Source: Bin80 sp965220935 | Lineage (GTDB): Bacteria; Bacteroidota; Rhodothermia; Rhodothermales; Bin80 | Assembly: GCA_965220935.1 (NCBI GenBank) | Contig: OZ244857.1 | Coordinates: 2,108,001 to 2,172,000, forward strand | Direction: 5' to 3' | Length of the DNA stretch: 64,000 bases | Shown: one piece after another, positions 54,882 through 63,249 of the stretch | Numbering within the stretch: the stretch's first letter is position 1 | How the letters are laid out: each line of letters opens with the position of its first letter | Position numbers and translations under genes: made by a program | Notes under the pieces: generated by a model | The model's input: only the letters and a program-made list of their open reading frames with translations | Told to the model about the DNA's origin: nothing | The model's database searches: none

Positions 54882-54902
54882 GACTATAAAAATTCTGGAT
54901 AT

Positions 54903-55787
54903 TCATACTATCCAACCCACTGAAAAAATGATGCTGTGAAGAAGTAGTAGTCCTGCAGTTTGACCCAAAAGTGGATTCAATCGTGAAGCGTCCTGTTCCT
55001 TGGTCATCTTGAAAAGCATCAGCAAGGCAGGGATAACAATCACACTAGTGAGCGCTACCCATACATGCCCACTCTTGAGATTAATCAGTAACAGTGGCAT
55101 ACACCCTGCAATAGTCACACAACTCATCCATTGATAAATCCCAAATCTTTTTCCAAACCTCACAACCAGTGTATTCTTATTCGCAATGCGATCCTCTTCT
55201 ATGTCACGAATATTGTTAATCACCAAAATAGCCGTTGCCAATAGCCCCGTTGCTAGACCCGCAATGATGACGTGAGATGGAACTGAGAGCGTTTGTACGT
55301 AGTATGTTCCTCCAACAGCAACTGGGCCAAAGAAAATCAATACAAAAATGTCACCTAGACCTTTGTAGCCATAAGGCCAGGGTCCCGCTGTATAGAGAAT
55401 ACCTGCAATAATGGAGGTAATGCCTATGATAAGGATGGGCAATCCGCCTCTGTATATTAGATAATACCCTATAAGGCTTGCCATAATGAAGACAATGATT
55501 GTGGCGCTTTTTAGATGACGCGGCTCAATGAGTCCAGCTTGTGTAACCCGAGTCGGTCCTTTACGATTATCTGTATCAGCACCTCGGGCAAAATCAGCAT
55601 AATCGTTGCAGAAGTTTGTAGCAACGGTAATCAGTAGTGCACAAATTGTACAGGCAATGAGCGCACCTAGATGTAATTCTCCATCTTCCCATGCCATTGC
55701 TGACGCGACAAGGATCGGTGCGATTGCTACAGGAAGTGTCTTCGGGCGTGAGGCTAAAATCCATACATTGAGACGGCGCTCACTCAT
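54903..55787 (-). CDS. menA: 1,4-dihydroxy-2-naphthoate polyprenyltransferase
   Basis: MenA attaches the isoprenoid chain to DHNA in menaquinone synthesis in the inner membrane. The 294-residue UbiA-family protein has about eight to nine hydrophobic segments. The Asp-rich Mg-diphosphate motifs are NFCNDYADFARGADTDNR (about 61-78) and NNIRDIEEDRIANKNTL (about 190-206). The RPKTLPVAIAPILVASAMAW N-terminus is typical. Its start overlaps the stop of menB by 4 bp, so the two are translated together. Assignment is firm. Confidence 0.95.
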   Translation of the reverse strand: MSERRLNVWILASRPKTLPVAIAPILVASAMAWEDGELHLGALIACTICALLITVATNFCNDYADFARGADTDNRKGPTRVTQAGLIEPRHLKSATIIVFIMASLIGYYLIYRGGLPILIIGITSIIAGILYTAGPWPYGYKGLGDIFVLIFFGPVAVGGTYYVQTLSVPSHVIIAGLATGLLATAILVINNIRDIEEDRIANKNTLVVRFGKRFGIYQWMSCVTIAGCMPLLLINLKSGHVWVALTSVIVIPALLMLFKMTKEQDASRLNPLLGQTAGLLLLHSIIFSVGWIV

Positions 55788-56668
55788 GGTTTATATCCGT
55801 CCTTGTCAAAATTGGGTGGACGTTTATCTAAATATGCATTCTTGCCTTCCTGTCCCTCTTCGGTCATATAAAATAACATGGTTGCATGCCCAGCCAGTTC
55901 CTGTAATCCTGCTTGCCCGTCGCAATCTGCATTGAATCCAGCTTTGAGCATTCGTATTGCAATATTAGAATTCATGAGAATCTCTCTGCACCACTGAACA
56001 GTTGTTCGCTCAAGATCATTCAGCGCTACAACGGTATTGACTAATCCCATTTGCAAAGCCTCTGAAGCATCATAGGGGCGGCATAAAAACCATATCTCGC
56101 GTGCTTTCTTCTGTCCTACATGACGCGCTAGGTAGCTGGCTCCATAGCCCCCATCAAACGAGCCAACCTTTGGCCCCGTCTGCATGAACTTCGCATTATC
56201 TGCGGCGATAGTCAGATCACAAATTACATGCAATACATGGCCCCCACCCACAGCCCATCCTGCAACCATTGCGATCACAGGTTTCGGGCATGTTCTAATC
56301 TGCCTTTGTAGATCTAATACATTCAATCGCTGAGTTCCAGAATTTTCCTCTGCATAACCATGATCTCCACGAATTCGTTGATCACCCCCAGAACAGAAAG
56401 CATCAGGCCCTGTACCAGTCAGTATAATGACTCCAATTGATGCGTCATCTCTAGCCCTATCAAAGGCATCCTGCATTTCTGAAACAGTCAAAGGGCGAAA
56501 AGCATTACGTACTTCTGGCCGATTGATCGTGATCTTTGCAATCCCCTCGGTATCCGTCTCTAAAATACCTTTCTCATAGATAATGTCAGTATACTCACCT
56601 ATATCTTGCCAATCAATTGGGCCAGAAACCGTTGGCCGAAATGTGAAGTGATGCCTCTTTTTATTCAT
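55784..56668 (-). CDS. menB: 1,4-dihydroxy-2-naphthoyl-CoA synthase
   Basis: MenB closes the second ring of the naphthoquinone from o-succinylbenzoyl-CoA. The 294-residue crotonase-fold enzyme has ITINRPEVRNAFRPLTVSEM, the oxyanion-hole segment FCSGGDQRIRGDHGY, the AVGGGHVLHVICDLTIAADN block, and the diagnostic C-terminal TEEGQEGKNAYLDKRPPNF. It overlaps menA by 4 bp. Other men genes are not in the window. Assignment is firm. Confidence 0.96.
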   Translation of the reverse strand: MNKKRHHFTFRPTVSGPIDWQDIGEYTDIIYEKGILETDTEGIAKITINRPEVRNAFRPLTVSEMQDAFDRARDDASIGVIILTGTGPDAFCSGGDQRIRGDHGYAEENSGTQRLNVLDLQRQIRTCPKPVIAMVAGWAVGGGHVLHVICDLTIAADNAKFMQTGPKVGSFDGGYGASYLARHVGQKKAREIWFLCRPYDASEALQMGLVNTVVALNDLERTTVQWCREILMNSNIAIRMLKAGFNADCDGQAGLQELAGHATMLFYMTEEGQEGKNAYLDKRPPNFDKDGYKP

Positions 56669-56999
56669 TTTAAATTATTTATGACTATTGGATTAGTCAG
56701 ACCTTATGTATTCTCATCAGAAGAACATCAGGGCTTGGCTCATCCAATGACCATGAATACCTCCAAAGAATCGTGATGACTTGTTTATACCCATAACCCT
56801 CTTCATTGAATCATTTATGGTGTTTAGTCACCAATAGATTTCTCGTAGTCATCTTTGGATTTTCCGCGAGATAGTGTATCACTGTAAGATGGGTTATGAT
56901 CATCATATATTGAATTGCGATGAGTGCATAGCAATGCCAGTGAATCTAAATGCTATTCAAAATGTTCAATTCAAGATTAAAATTACTTCTCCCTACACG

Positions 57000-57509
57000 A
57001 TGACCATTAATCCTCTTGACCTTGCTTTCGGTGACATTGATCACGAACTATCTGTCACACGAGAAATGTTATCCCGAGTACCAGATGATAAATTTGACTG
57101 GAAGCCACATGAAAAATCTTGGTCTATGGGGCAGTTAGCCTCTCATATCGTTGATCTACTATGGTGGCAAGTCACCACACTAGAAGAGGATGGCATTGAT
57201 ATGTTTGAGCCGTGGATAAAAACCGAAGCTACCTCACAAAAATCTCTGCTTGAGGCGTTTGATGAAAAAGAATCTATATTACGCCAGACTCTCAATAAGA
57301 CAACCCTTGAAACGTTGGCTGAATCTTGGACACTACGTTTTGGAGATCACGTATATTTTACAGAGCCTAAATCAGTTGTCTTACGTCGCTATGGCATCAA
57401 CCATTTAATTCATCACCGAGCGCAACTATCAATATATCTCAGGATAAATTCAATTCCGTTGCCACCAAGTTATGGCCCAACGGCCGATGAAAACGTATCT
57501 ACGGGGTAA
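57000..57509 (+). CDS. DinB superfamily protein
   Basis: The conserved part begins at ATG 57000: NPLDLAFGDIDHELSVTREM, KFDWKPHEKSWSMGQLASHI, and a C-terminal HLIHHRAQLSIYLR with the paired histidines of the DinB four-helix metal site (with the upstream ASHI histidine as the third ligand). The family includes thiol-dependent transferases and damage-induced proteins; the function here is unknown. The frame is open from 56874, but those 42 codons do not resemble the family. The protein is 169 residues from the chosen start. Confidence 0.82.
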   Translation: MTINPLDLAFGDIDHELSVTREMLSRVPDDKFDWKPHEKSWSMGQLASHIVDLLWWQVTTLEEDGIDMFEPWIKTEATSQKSLLEAFDEKESILRQTLNKTTLETLAESWTLRFGDHVYFTEPKSVVLRRYGINHLIHHRAQLSIYLRINSIPLPPSYGPTADENVSTG

Positions 57510-58022
57510 TCAGTTTCTAAGCCAACTTGTTTATCCGAAATAACCCGCTTTTAGGTAGGCAATTAATCATAATATACAAATCGATACTCAGTTGCTGAAG
57601 AACCGTGATGAGTGGCCAATTTACTATCATTTGAGCAGAATCCTTGTTGAAGGGTATAGTTCCATCTAAAAACATGTATCGCAGAGTAGTATATCAAGGC
57701 GTTCAATTACGATGGGTCGTCACCTCAGACAACCATTAGCGATGACGCTCAGTGGTTCCACCATTTAAGAGTTGTGATGATTGAGGGACTGCGTACCCGC
57801 GCAACCTCCGATACCGACCTGTACGAGAATCTAAAATTTTTAGTATCAACTATGATTTGTCAGATGAATTTCAGGTTCAAGGTGGCATATTGTTGACTTA
57901 TAGGGAACCAACTGGGTAATGGAATGATCCGAGTAAATGGTTTCATTTTCTGTGGTGATCTGACGGCCATTACCACCTAGCACTTCATTTTGATGAGTCC
58001 CTGCTTGATTTGGAGGCTTGCG
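57510..58022. other. Intergenic region next to the ATPase array
   Basis: About 510 bp between the DinB gene and the first ATPase gene. I see no intact gene, tRNA or clear repeat in it. Confidence 0.5.
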
Positions 58023-59174
58023 TCACCCCTTAGACAGCTCATCCTCTATCTCAGACATGTCAGTCTGCTTTCTGCCATACTCCTCAATCAGCCATGTTTG
58101 CATGGAGGGAATCGGTACACCGTAACGCCCATCGTCCCGCTCGTCAATGATTCCTTTCTTAAGTGCTTTATTGAAAAGATCCTCTGCGAATTGTTCATCG
58201 TATTCTTGCATTAATACAGACATGATCTCCTTATAGGTTTTGGTCTCTCCTAATGGAATATCATCTATCGCCTTTGCTATAGATTGGCGTTGCTCATTCC
58301 TAATGCCGCGAGCGCGCTGTCTGTAATACTGAAGTCGAAACTCTGCCCCCTTTTCAAGTACAATCCGTAAGCCCTCATCCGTCATTTGACGGTTGTTGGA
58401 CTCCAAATATCTCACTGCGGGTTCAATATAGGAGATGATGTGTTGTGGCCATCCATGCGTCTCCTTGGCAATCGCATCAATCCATGGATCAGGATTCCCC
58501 TTGGCAGCACCTTCTTTTACGATCCAGTCACGAATCGCCGCTCGCTCAGATTCCCTGTCCAATGGACCCAAGCCTACTATGCAATTTCTGGCAAATCGTG
58601 ATATTCCCAGTGAGTTAAAAGCAGACTCGGTCAAGCCCAACCCTGCCGCCAGTAGCACGACCGGTCTTCCCAATTTACCATTATGAATTTCGTCAAGCAC
58701 ACCTGTAACCACCCCCCGAACCTCAGTAGGCACCACACCTTCTATCCCCAAATGCTGGGCTTCGTCTAAGATGAGCAATAAAGGTTTTCTGCCAGACTTA
58801 AGAACTTTTTTGATGGTCTCGACAGAATCTTTCATCCTTATTTCAATGCTCCCACCCTCTGGTAGACCTGCGTTCACCTTTCCACTAAGCTTTTTTAGTA
58901 GATTCCTATCTGGAATGGATTCGCGGAGGGCCTTCACATCCCAAAGAGCGGCAGGACCAATTTCAGCAATTTTCCATTTGTCGCCCTGCGCCTTCTCAGA
59001 AAGCTTGGCAAGTAACGCGGTCTTACCTGCGCCTGGTGCACCTTGTATCAGGAATGTGGTCCCCCTTTTTTTGCCGCGATAGCGTTTAAGGGCGCTGGTA
59101 AACGTGTCAATAATTTCTTGCCTCCCGTGAAAATATTCGGCTGGACCTCGATCCTCAATGAAATCAGAACTCAT
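58023..59174 (-). CDS. Mosaic P-loop ATPase, array copy 1
   Basis: The 383-residue protein (from ATG 59174, MSSDFIEDRG) has a conserved N-terminus FHGRQEIIDTF, Walker A GAPGAGKT (45-52), Walker B PLLLILDEAQ (131-140), an LLAAGLG sensor-like strand, and THGWPQHIISYIEPAVRYLE (239-258). A winged-helix-like tail ends PIPSMQTWLIEEYGR. It is an AAA+/STAND-like ATPase of no named family. From 58303 to about 58960 the DNA is about 99% identical to copy 2 (offset 1254), while the C-terminal segment before 58303 and the stretch just after the P-loop differ. The frame is open 20 codons upstream (MINEDEVSIVL), which may be leader rather than protein. Confidence 0.75.
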   Translation of the reverse strand: MSSDFIEDRGPAEYFHGRQEIIDTFTSALKRYRGKKRGTTFLIQGAPGAGKTALLAKLSEKAQGDKWKIAEIGPAALWDVKALRESIPDRNLLKKLSGKVNAGLPEGGSIEIRMKDSVETIKKVLKSGRKPLLLILDEAQHLGIEGVVPTEVRGVVTGVLDEIHNGKLGRPVVLLAAGLGLTESAFNSLGISRFARNCIVGLGPLDRESERAAIRDWIVKEGAAKGNPDPWIDAIAKETHGWPQHIISYIEPAVRYLESNNRQMTDEGLRIVLEKGAEFRLQYYRQRARGIRNEQRQSIAKAIDDIPLGETKTYKEIMSVLMQEYDEQFAEDLFNKALKKGIIDERDDGRYGVPIPSMQTWLIEEYGRKQTDMSEIEDELSKG

Positions 59175-61140
59175 GATGTTTCTGGATTGATTAAATGCAC
59201 GCAAAACGATGGAAACTTCATCTTCGTTGATCATACCGTAGCGTTACCGCTCACGACTCCACTTTGATGCGTCTTTTTCTTGTTTTGGAGACTCATTCGC
59301 TATCTCAGGTATGTCAACCTGTTCTCGGCCATACTCCTCAATCAGCCAAGCCTGCATTGAAGGAATCGGAATACCATAGTCCCCGTCGTCTCGCTCATCA
59401 ATGATTCCTTTCTTGAGTGCTTTATCAAAGAGATTGTCTGCTTCTTCTTTGGAATACTCTTGCTCAAACGAAGATTTGATGTCATCAATCTCCATGGTTT
59501 CCCCTAATGGACTATTACTGAATGTTTTTGCAAGAACTTGTCGTTTCCTCTTATCAATGCCGCGAGCGCGCTGTCTGTAATACTGAAGTCGAAACTCTGC
59601 CCCCTTTTCAAGTACAATCCGTAAGCCCTCATCCGTCATTTGACGGTTGTTGGACTCCAAATATCTCACTGCGGGTTCAATATAGGAGATGATGTGTTGT
59701 GGCCATCCATGCGTCTCCTTGGCAATCGCATCAATCCATGGATCAGGATTCCCCTTGGCAGCACCTTCTTTTACGATCCAGTCACGAATCGCCGCTCGCT
59801 CAGATTCCCTGTCCAATGGACCCAAGCCTACTATGCAATTTCTGGCAAATCGTGATATTCCCAGTGAGTTAAAAGCAGACTCGGTCAAGCCCAACCCTGC
59901 CGCCAGTAGCACGACCGGTCTTCCCAATTTACCATTATGAATTTCGTCAAGCACACCTGTAACCACCCCCCGAACCTCAGTAGGCACCACACCTTCTATC
60001 CCCAAATGCTGGGCTTCGTCTAAGATGAGCAATAAAGGTTTTCTGCCAGACTTAAGGACTTTTTTGATGGTCTCGACAGAATCTTTCACACTTATTTCAA
60101 TGCTCCCACCCTCTGGTAGACCTGCGTTCACCTTTCCACTAAGCTTTTTTAGTATATTCCTATCTGGAATGGATTCGCGGAGAGCCTTCACATCCCAAAG
60201 AGCGGCAGGACCAATTTCGGCAGTTTTCCATTTTTGGTCCTCAGCAACCAGTCTAAGTTTATCAAGAAGTGCGGTCTTCCCAGCGCCTGGTGCGCCTTGT
60301 ATTAGGAAGGTGGTCCCCCTTTTTTTTTCGCAATAGCGTTTAAGCGCTCTGGTAAACGTGTCAATAATTTCCTGCCTCCCGTGAAAATATTCAGCTGGAC
60401 CTCGATCCTCAATGAAATCAGAACTCATGGTATTTCTGGATTGATTAAATGCACACAAAACGATGGAAACTTCATCTTCGTTGATCATACCGTAGCGTTA
60501 CCGCTCACGACTCCACTTTGATGCGTCTTTTTCTTGTTTTGGAGACTCATTCGCTATCTCAGGTATGTCAACCTGTTCTCGGCCATACTCCTCAATCAGC
60601 CAAGCCTGCATTGAAGGAATCGGAATACCATAGTCCCCGTCGTCTCGCTCATCAATGATTCCTTTCTTGAGTGCTTTATCAAAGAGATTGTCTGCTTCTT
60701 CTTTGGAATACTCTTGCTCAAACGAAGATTTGATGTCATCAATCTCCATGGTTTCCCCTAATGGACTATTACTGAATGTTTTTGCAAGAACTTGTCGTTT
60801 CCTCTTATCAATGCCGCGAGCGCGCTGTCTGTAATACTGAAGTCGAAACTCTGCCCCCTTTTCAAGTACAATCCGTAAGCCCTCATCCGTCATTTGACGG
60901 TTGTTGGACTCCAAATATCTCACTGCGGGTTCAATATAGGAGATGATGTGTTGTGGCCATCCATGCGTCTCCTTGGCAATCGCATCAATCCATGGATCAG
61001 GATTCCCCTTGGCAGCACCTTCTTTTACGATCCAGTCACGAATCGCCGCTCGCTCAGATTCCCTGTCCAATGGACCCAAGCCTACTATGCAATTTCTGGC
61101 AAATCGTGATATTCCCAGTGAGTTAAAAGCAGACTCGGTC
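58303..61140 (-). repeat. 1254-bp-period tandem repeat blocks in the ATPase array
   Basis: The motif ATGCCGCGAGCGCGCTGT occurs at 58303, 59557 and 60811, exactly 1254 bp apart. Copy 1/copy 2 identity spans about 58303-58960 versus 59557-60214; copy 2/copy 3 identity spans about 59230-59886 versus 60484-61140. The block edges are abrupt, which points to recent duplication with gene conversion or recombination between modules. Confidence 0.85.
59244..60428 (-). CDS. Mosaic P-loop ATPase, array copy 2
   Basis: This 394-residue copy (from ATG 60428) has the same P-loop and DEAQ motifs. Its central part is near-identical to copy 1, and its 3' half (59230 to about 59886) is near-identical to copy 3 (60484-61140). 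It therefore joins the middle of a copy-1-type gene to the C-terminal module of a copy-3-type gene (RQVLAKTFSNSPLGETMEID; tail PKQEKDASKWSRER). A run of nine A precedes the glycine codons of KKRGTTF just before the P-loop; copies 1 and 3 have seven. It lies 9 bp after the upstream-leader ATG of copy 1. Confidence 0.75.
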   Translation of the reverse strand: MSSDFIEDRGPAEYFHGRQEIIDTFTRALKRYCEKKRGTTFLIQGAPGAGKTALLDKLRLVAEDQKWKTAEIGPAALWDVKALRESIPDRNILKKLSGKVNAGLPEGGSIEISVKDSVETIKKVLKSGRKPLLLILDEAQHLGIEGVVPTEVRGVVTGVLDEIHNGKLGRPVVLLAAGLGLTESAFNSLGISRFARNCIVGLGPLDRESERAAIRDWIVKEGAAKGNPDPWIDAIAKETHGWPQHIISYIEPAVRYLESNNRQMTDEGLRIVLEKGAEFRLQYYRQRARGIDKRKRQVLAKTFSNSPLGETMEIDDIKSSFEQEYSKEEADNLFDKALKKGIIDERDDGDYGIPIPSMQAWLIEEYGREQVDIPEIANESPKQEKDASKWSRER

Positions 61141-61682
61141 GTTCCAAGTCCAGCGGCGAGAAGCATGATTGGCTTCCCGAATCCCCCGTTATGAATCATG
61201 TCCAACGTGTCTCTTACCAAATGTTTCTCTGTGGGAGTATCGTTAAGATTACCCAGATACTGCGCTTCATCAAGGACCAGTATGAGTCCGCGCCTTGGGG
61301 CAAAATTCCTAAGAATGTCCTCAGAACTTGCACTCCCTTGTATGCGTTTAACATGAGCGCGCCCAAGAAACTCTACTCCATAACTGAGTGCCACCTGCTT
61401 GTCAATGTTGTACGATTTATCCAGAGATTGCGCCATAGATGCTGGGTTGTGCAAATCCTTGAGATTTATTGTGGCGACTGCCCATTTCTCGCCCCGCGCC
61501 TTCTCGGAAAGCACATCAAGTAACGCGGTCTTACCCGCGCCAGGTGCACCTTGAACCAAGAATGTGGTGCCCCCTTTTTTTGCGCGATAGCGTTTAAGTA
61601 CGCTGGTAAAAGTGTCAATAATTTCTTGCCTCCCGTGAAAATATTCAGCTGGACCTCGATCCTCAATGAAATCAGAACGCAT
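60498..61682 (-). CDS. Mosaic P-loop ATPase, array copy 3
   Basis: The 394-residue copy (MRSDFIEDRG) has Walker A GAPGAGKT and Walker B ILVLDEAQYLG, but its segment between them (EKWAVATINLKDLHNPASMA and on) is unrelated to copies 1 and 2. At 61140 the DNA switches sharply: everything from there to the stop is the same as copy 2, while the 5' side diverges (GTTCCAAGTCCAGCGG instead of AAGCCCAACCCTGCCG). Unlike copies 1 and 2, the upstream MINEDEVSIVLRA frame ends in a stop a few bases before the ATG. Confidence 0.75.
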   Translation of the reverse strand: MRSDFIEDRGPAEYFHGRQEIIDTFTSVLKRYRAKKGGTTFLVQGAPGAGKTALLDVLSEKARGEKWAVATINLKDLHNPASMAQSLDKSYNIDKQVALSYGVEFLGRAHVKRIQGSASSEDILRNFAPRRGLILVLDEAQYLGNLNDTPTEKHLVRDTLDMIHNGGFGKPIMLLAAGLGTTESAFNSLGISRFARNCIVGLGPLDRESERAAIRDWIVKEGAAKGNPDPWIDAIAKETHGWPQHIISYIEPAVRYLESNNRQMTDEGLRIVLEKGAEFRLQYYRQRARGIDKRKRQVLAKTFSNSPLGETMEIDDIKSSFEQEYSKEEADNLFDKALKKGIIDERDDGDYGIPIPSMQAWLIEEYGREQVDIPEIANESPKQEKDASKWSRER

Positions 61683-61766
61683 GATGTTTATGGGTTGGTT
61701 AAATGGTTAGATGCACGCAAAACGATGGAAACTTCATCTTCGTTGATCATACAGTAGCGTTACCGC

Positions 61767-62972
61767 TCAACGACTCCACTCTGAAGAGTCTTTTTCTTGG
61801 TTTAGGGACTCACTCCTCATCTTAGACGATTCATCCTCTATCTCTATCATTTTTATCTGCTCTCTGCCATACTCCTCAACCAACCACGTCTGCATGGAGG
61901 GAATCGGCACATCATAAACACCTCCAGGTTTGTGGGAGAGTATTCCACTGTGAAGCATGTCGTCAAAGAACTTTTCGGATTTTTCTTCTCCATACTTAGG
62001 CGTCAGTACATCCATAATATTTTCCTCCTCTAAATATCCACTCTGTTGAAGATCGGGAATAAACGAAGCGATGACCCGTCTTTGCTTCAGGCTGAACTCC
62101 TGCGCGCGGATTTCATAGTAGTTTATGCGAAACTCATTGCCCTTTTCAAGTATAAACCGCAAGCCCTCATTCGTCATGCGGTGGCTGTTGGACTTAAGAT
62201 AACTCGCAGCAGGCTTAACATAGGAAATAATATGCTGTGGCCATCCATGCGTTTGCTCAGAGATGGACTCAATCCATGGAGTTGGATCATCTATCGCTCC
62301 ACCTGCTTCCGTGAGCCAATCTCGGATCACTTTATATTCTGAATCTTTATCCAATCGCCTCAGATTAATTAAAGATTCTCCTTCAAATCGTGATATGCCC
62401 AGTAAGTCAAAAGCAAACTCGGTCGTGCCCAACCCTGCCGCCAGTAGCATGACCGGTCTTCCTAATTTACCATTGTGTATTTTGTCAAGTAGACCTGTAA
62501 CTCCCCCCCGCATCTCTTTTGGCACCACACCTTCTATCCCCAAATTCTGGGCTTCGTCTAAGATAAGCAAAAGGGGCTTAGTGCCATTCCGTAAAATTTT
62601 CATCATTGTGGAGGTGGTGGGTCTAGCATCTAAAGCAAGGCTAGCATGTCCGAGATTGCTTGTTTCCACCTCAGTTTCCCCACTCCAACTAGCAATTTGC
62701 CATCTGCTCTTGCCAAGACAATCTAGCAGAACATCAGGACTCCACAGGGCATTTGGATAAATATCAGCGATTTTCCACTTCTTTACTGCTCGCTTTTTGA
62801 ACTCATGAAGTAATGCGGTCTTTCCCACACCAGATGCGCCCTGAATTAAAAATGTGGTTCCAGCCCTATTGCGCTGATAGTGATCAAGCGCTCTAGTAAA
62901 AGTGTCAATAATCTCTGTGCGCCCGTGAAAATATTGGGCGGGATCTCGATTCTCAATGAAATCAAAACTCAT
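61767..62972 (-). CDS. Mosaic P-loop ATPase, array copy 4 (most divergent)
   Basis: The 401-residue copy starts MSFDFIENRDPAQYFHGR at ATG 62972 (the frame is open from 63092). Walker A is GASGVGKT and Walker B LLLILDEAQNLG. The blocks LLAAGLGTTEFAF, THGWPQHIISYVKPAASYLK and PIPSMQTWLVEEYGREQ are kept. The middle (KKWKIADIYPNALWSPDVLL and on) and the C-terminal module differ from the other copies. The relic at 44729 is closest to this copy. It is upstream of copy 3 by 84 bp, and all four genes read in the same direction. Confidence 0.75.
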   Translation of the reverse strand: MSFDFIENRDPAQYFHGRTEIIDTFTRALDHYQRNRAGTTFLIQGASGVGKTALLHEFKKRAVKKWKIADIYPNALWSPDVLLDCLGKSRWQIASWSGETEVETSNLGHASLALDARPTTSTMMKILRNGTKPLLLILDEAQNLGIEGVVPKEMRGGVTGLLDKIHNGKLGRPVMLLAAGLGTTEFAFDLLGISRFEGESLINLRRLDKDSEYKVIRDWLTEAGGAIDDPTPWIESISEQTHGWPQHIISYVKPAASYLKSNSHRMTNEGLRFILEKGNEFRINYYEIRAQEFSLKQRRVIASFIPDLQQSGYLEEENIMDVLTPKYGEEKSEKFFDDMLHSGILSHKPGGVYDVPIPSMQTWLVEEYGREQIKMIEIEDESSKMRSESLNQEKDSSEWSR

Positions 62973-63249
62973 GTATTCCCAGATTGATTCATGGTACAAG
63001 ATACGGCAAAATATCTGACTCGGTTGGGGAAATAATGGTGTCAACAGAAAACAATTCGGCTCATCGTCAATCTGCATGACATTTTGGATCAAGCGTATTG
63101 GATTATTCGGAACCCGCTACGAGAGCCCCCTGATATTATCTCTTCTGTGTGGCCGGTTCATCAAACAGAACCATCTTTCTGACAAACAATCTCCTTGATC
63201 TCAGTCAAAAATTCTCTGGAAATATCGTAAATCTGAAAATTACATAGAA

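Noticed and set aside
57510..58022. Possible associated gene for the ATPase array in the gap downstream
   Set aside because: Checked for an effector or toxin partner; no frame of reasonable length or with a recognisable motif was found.
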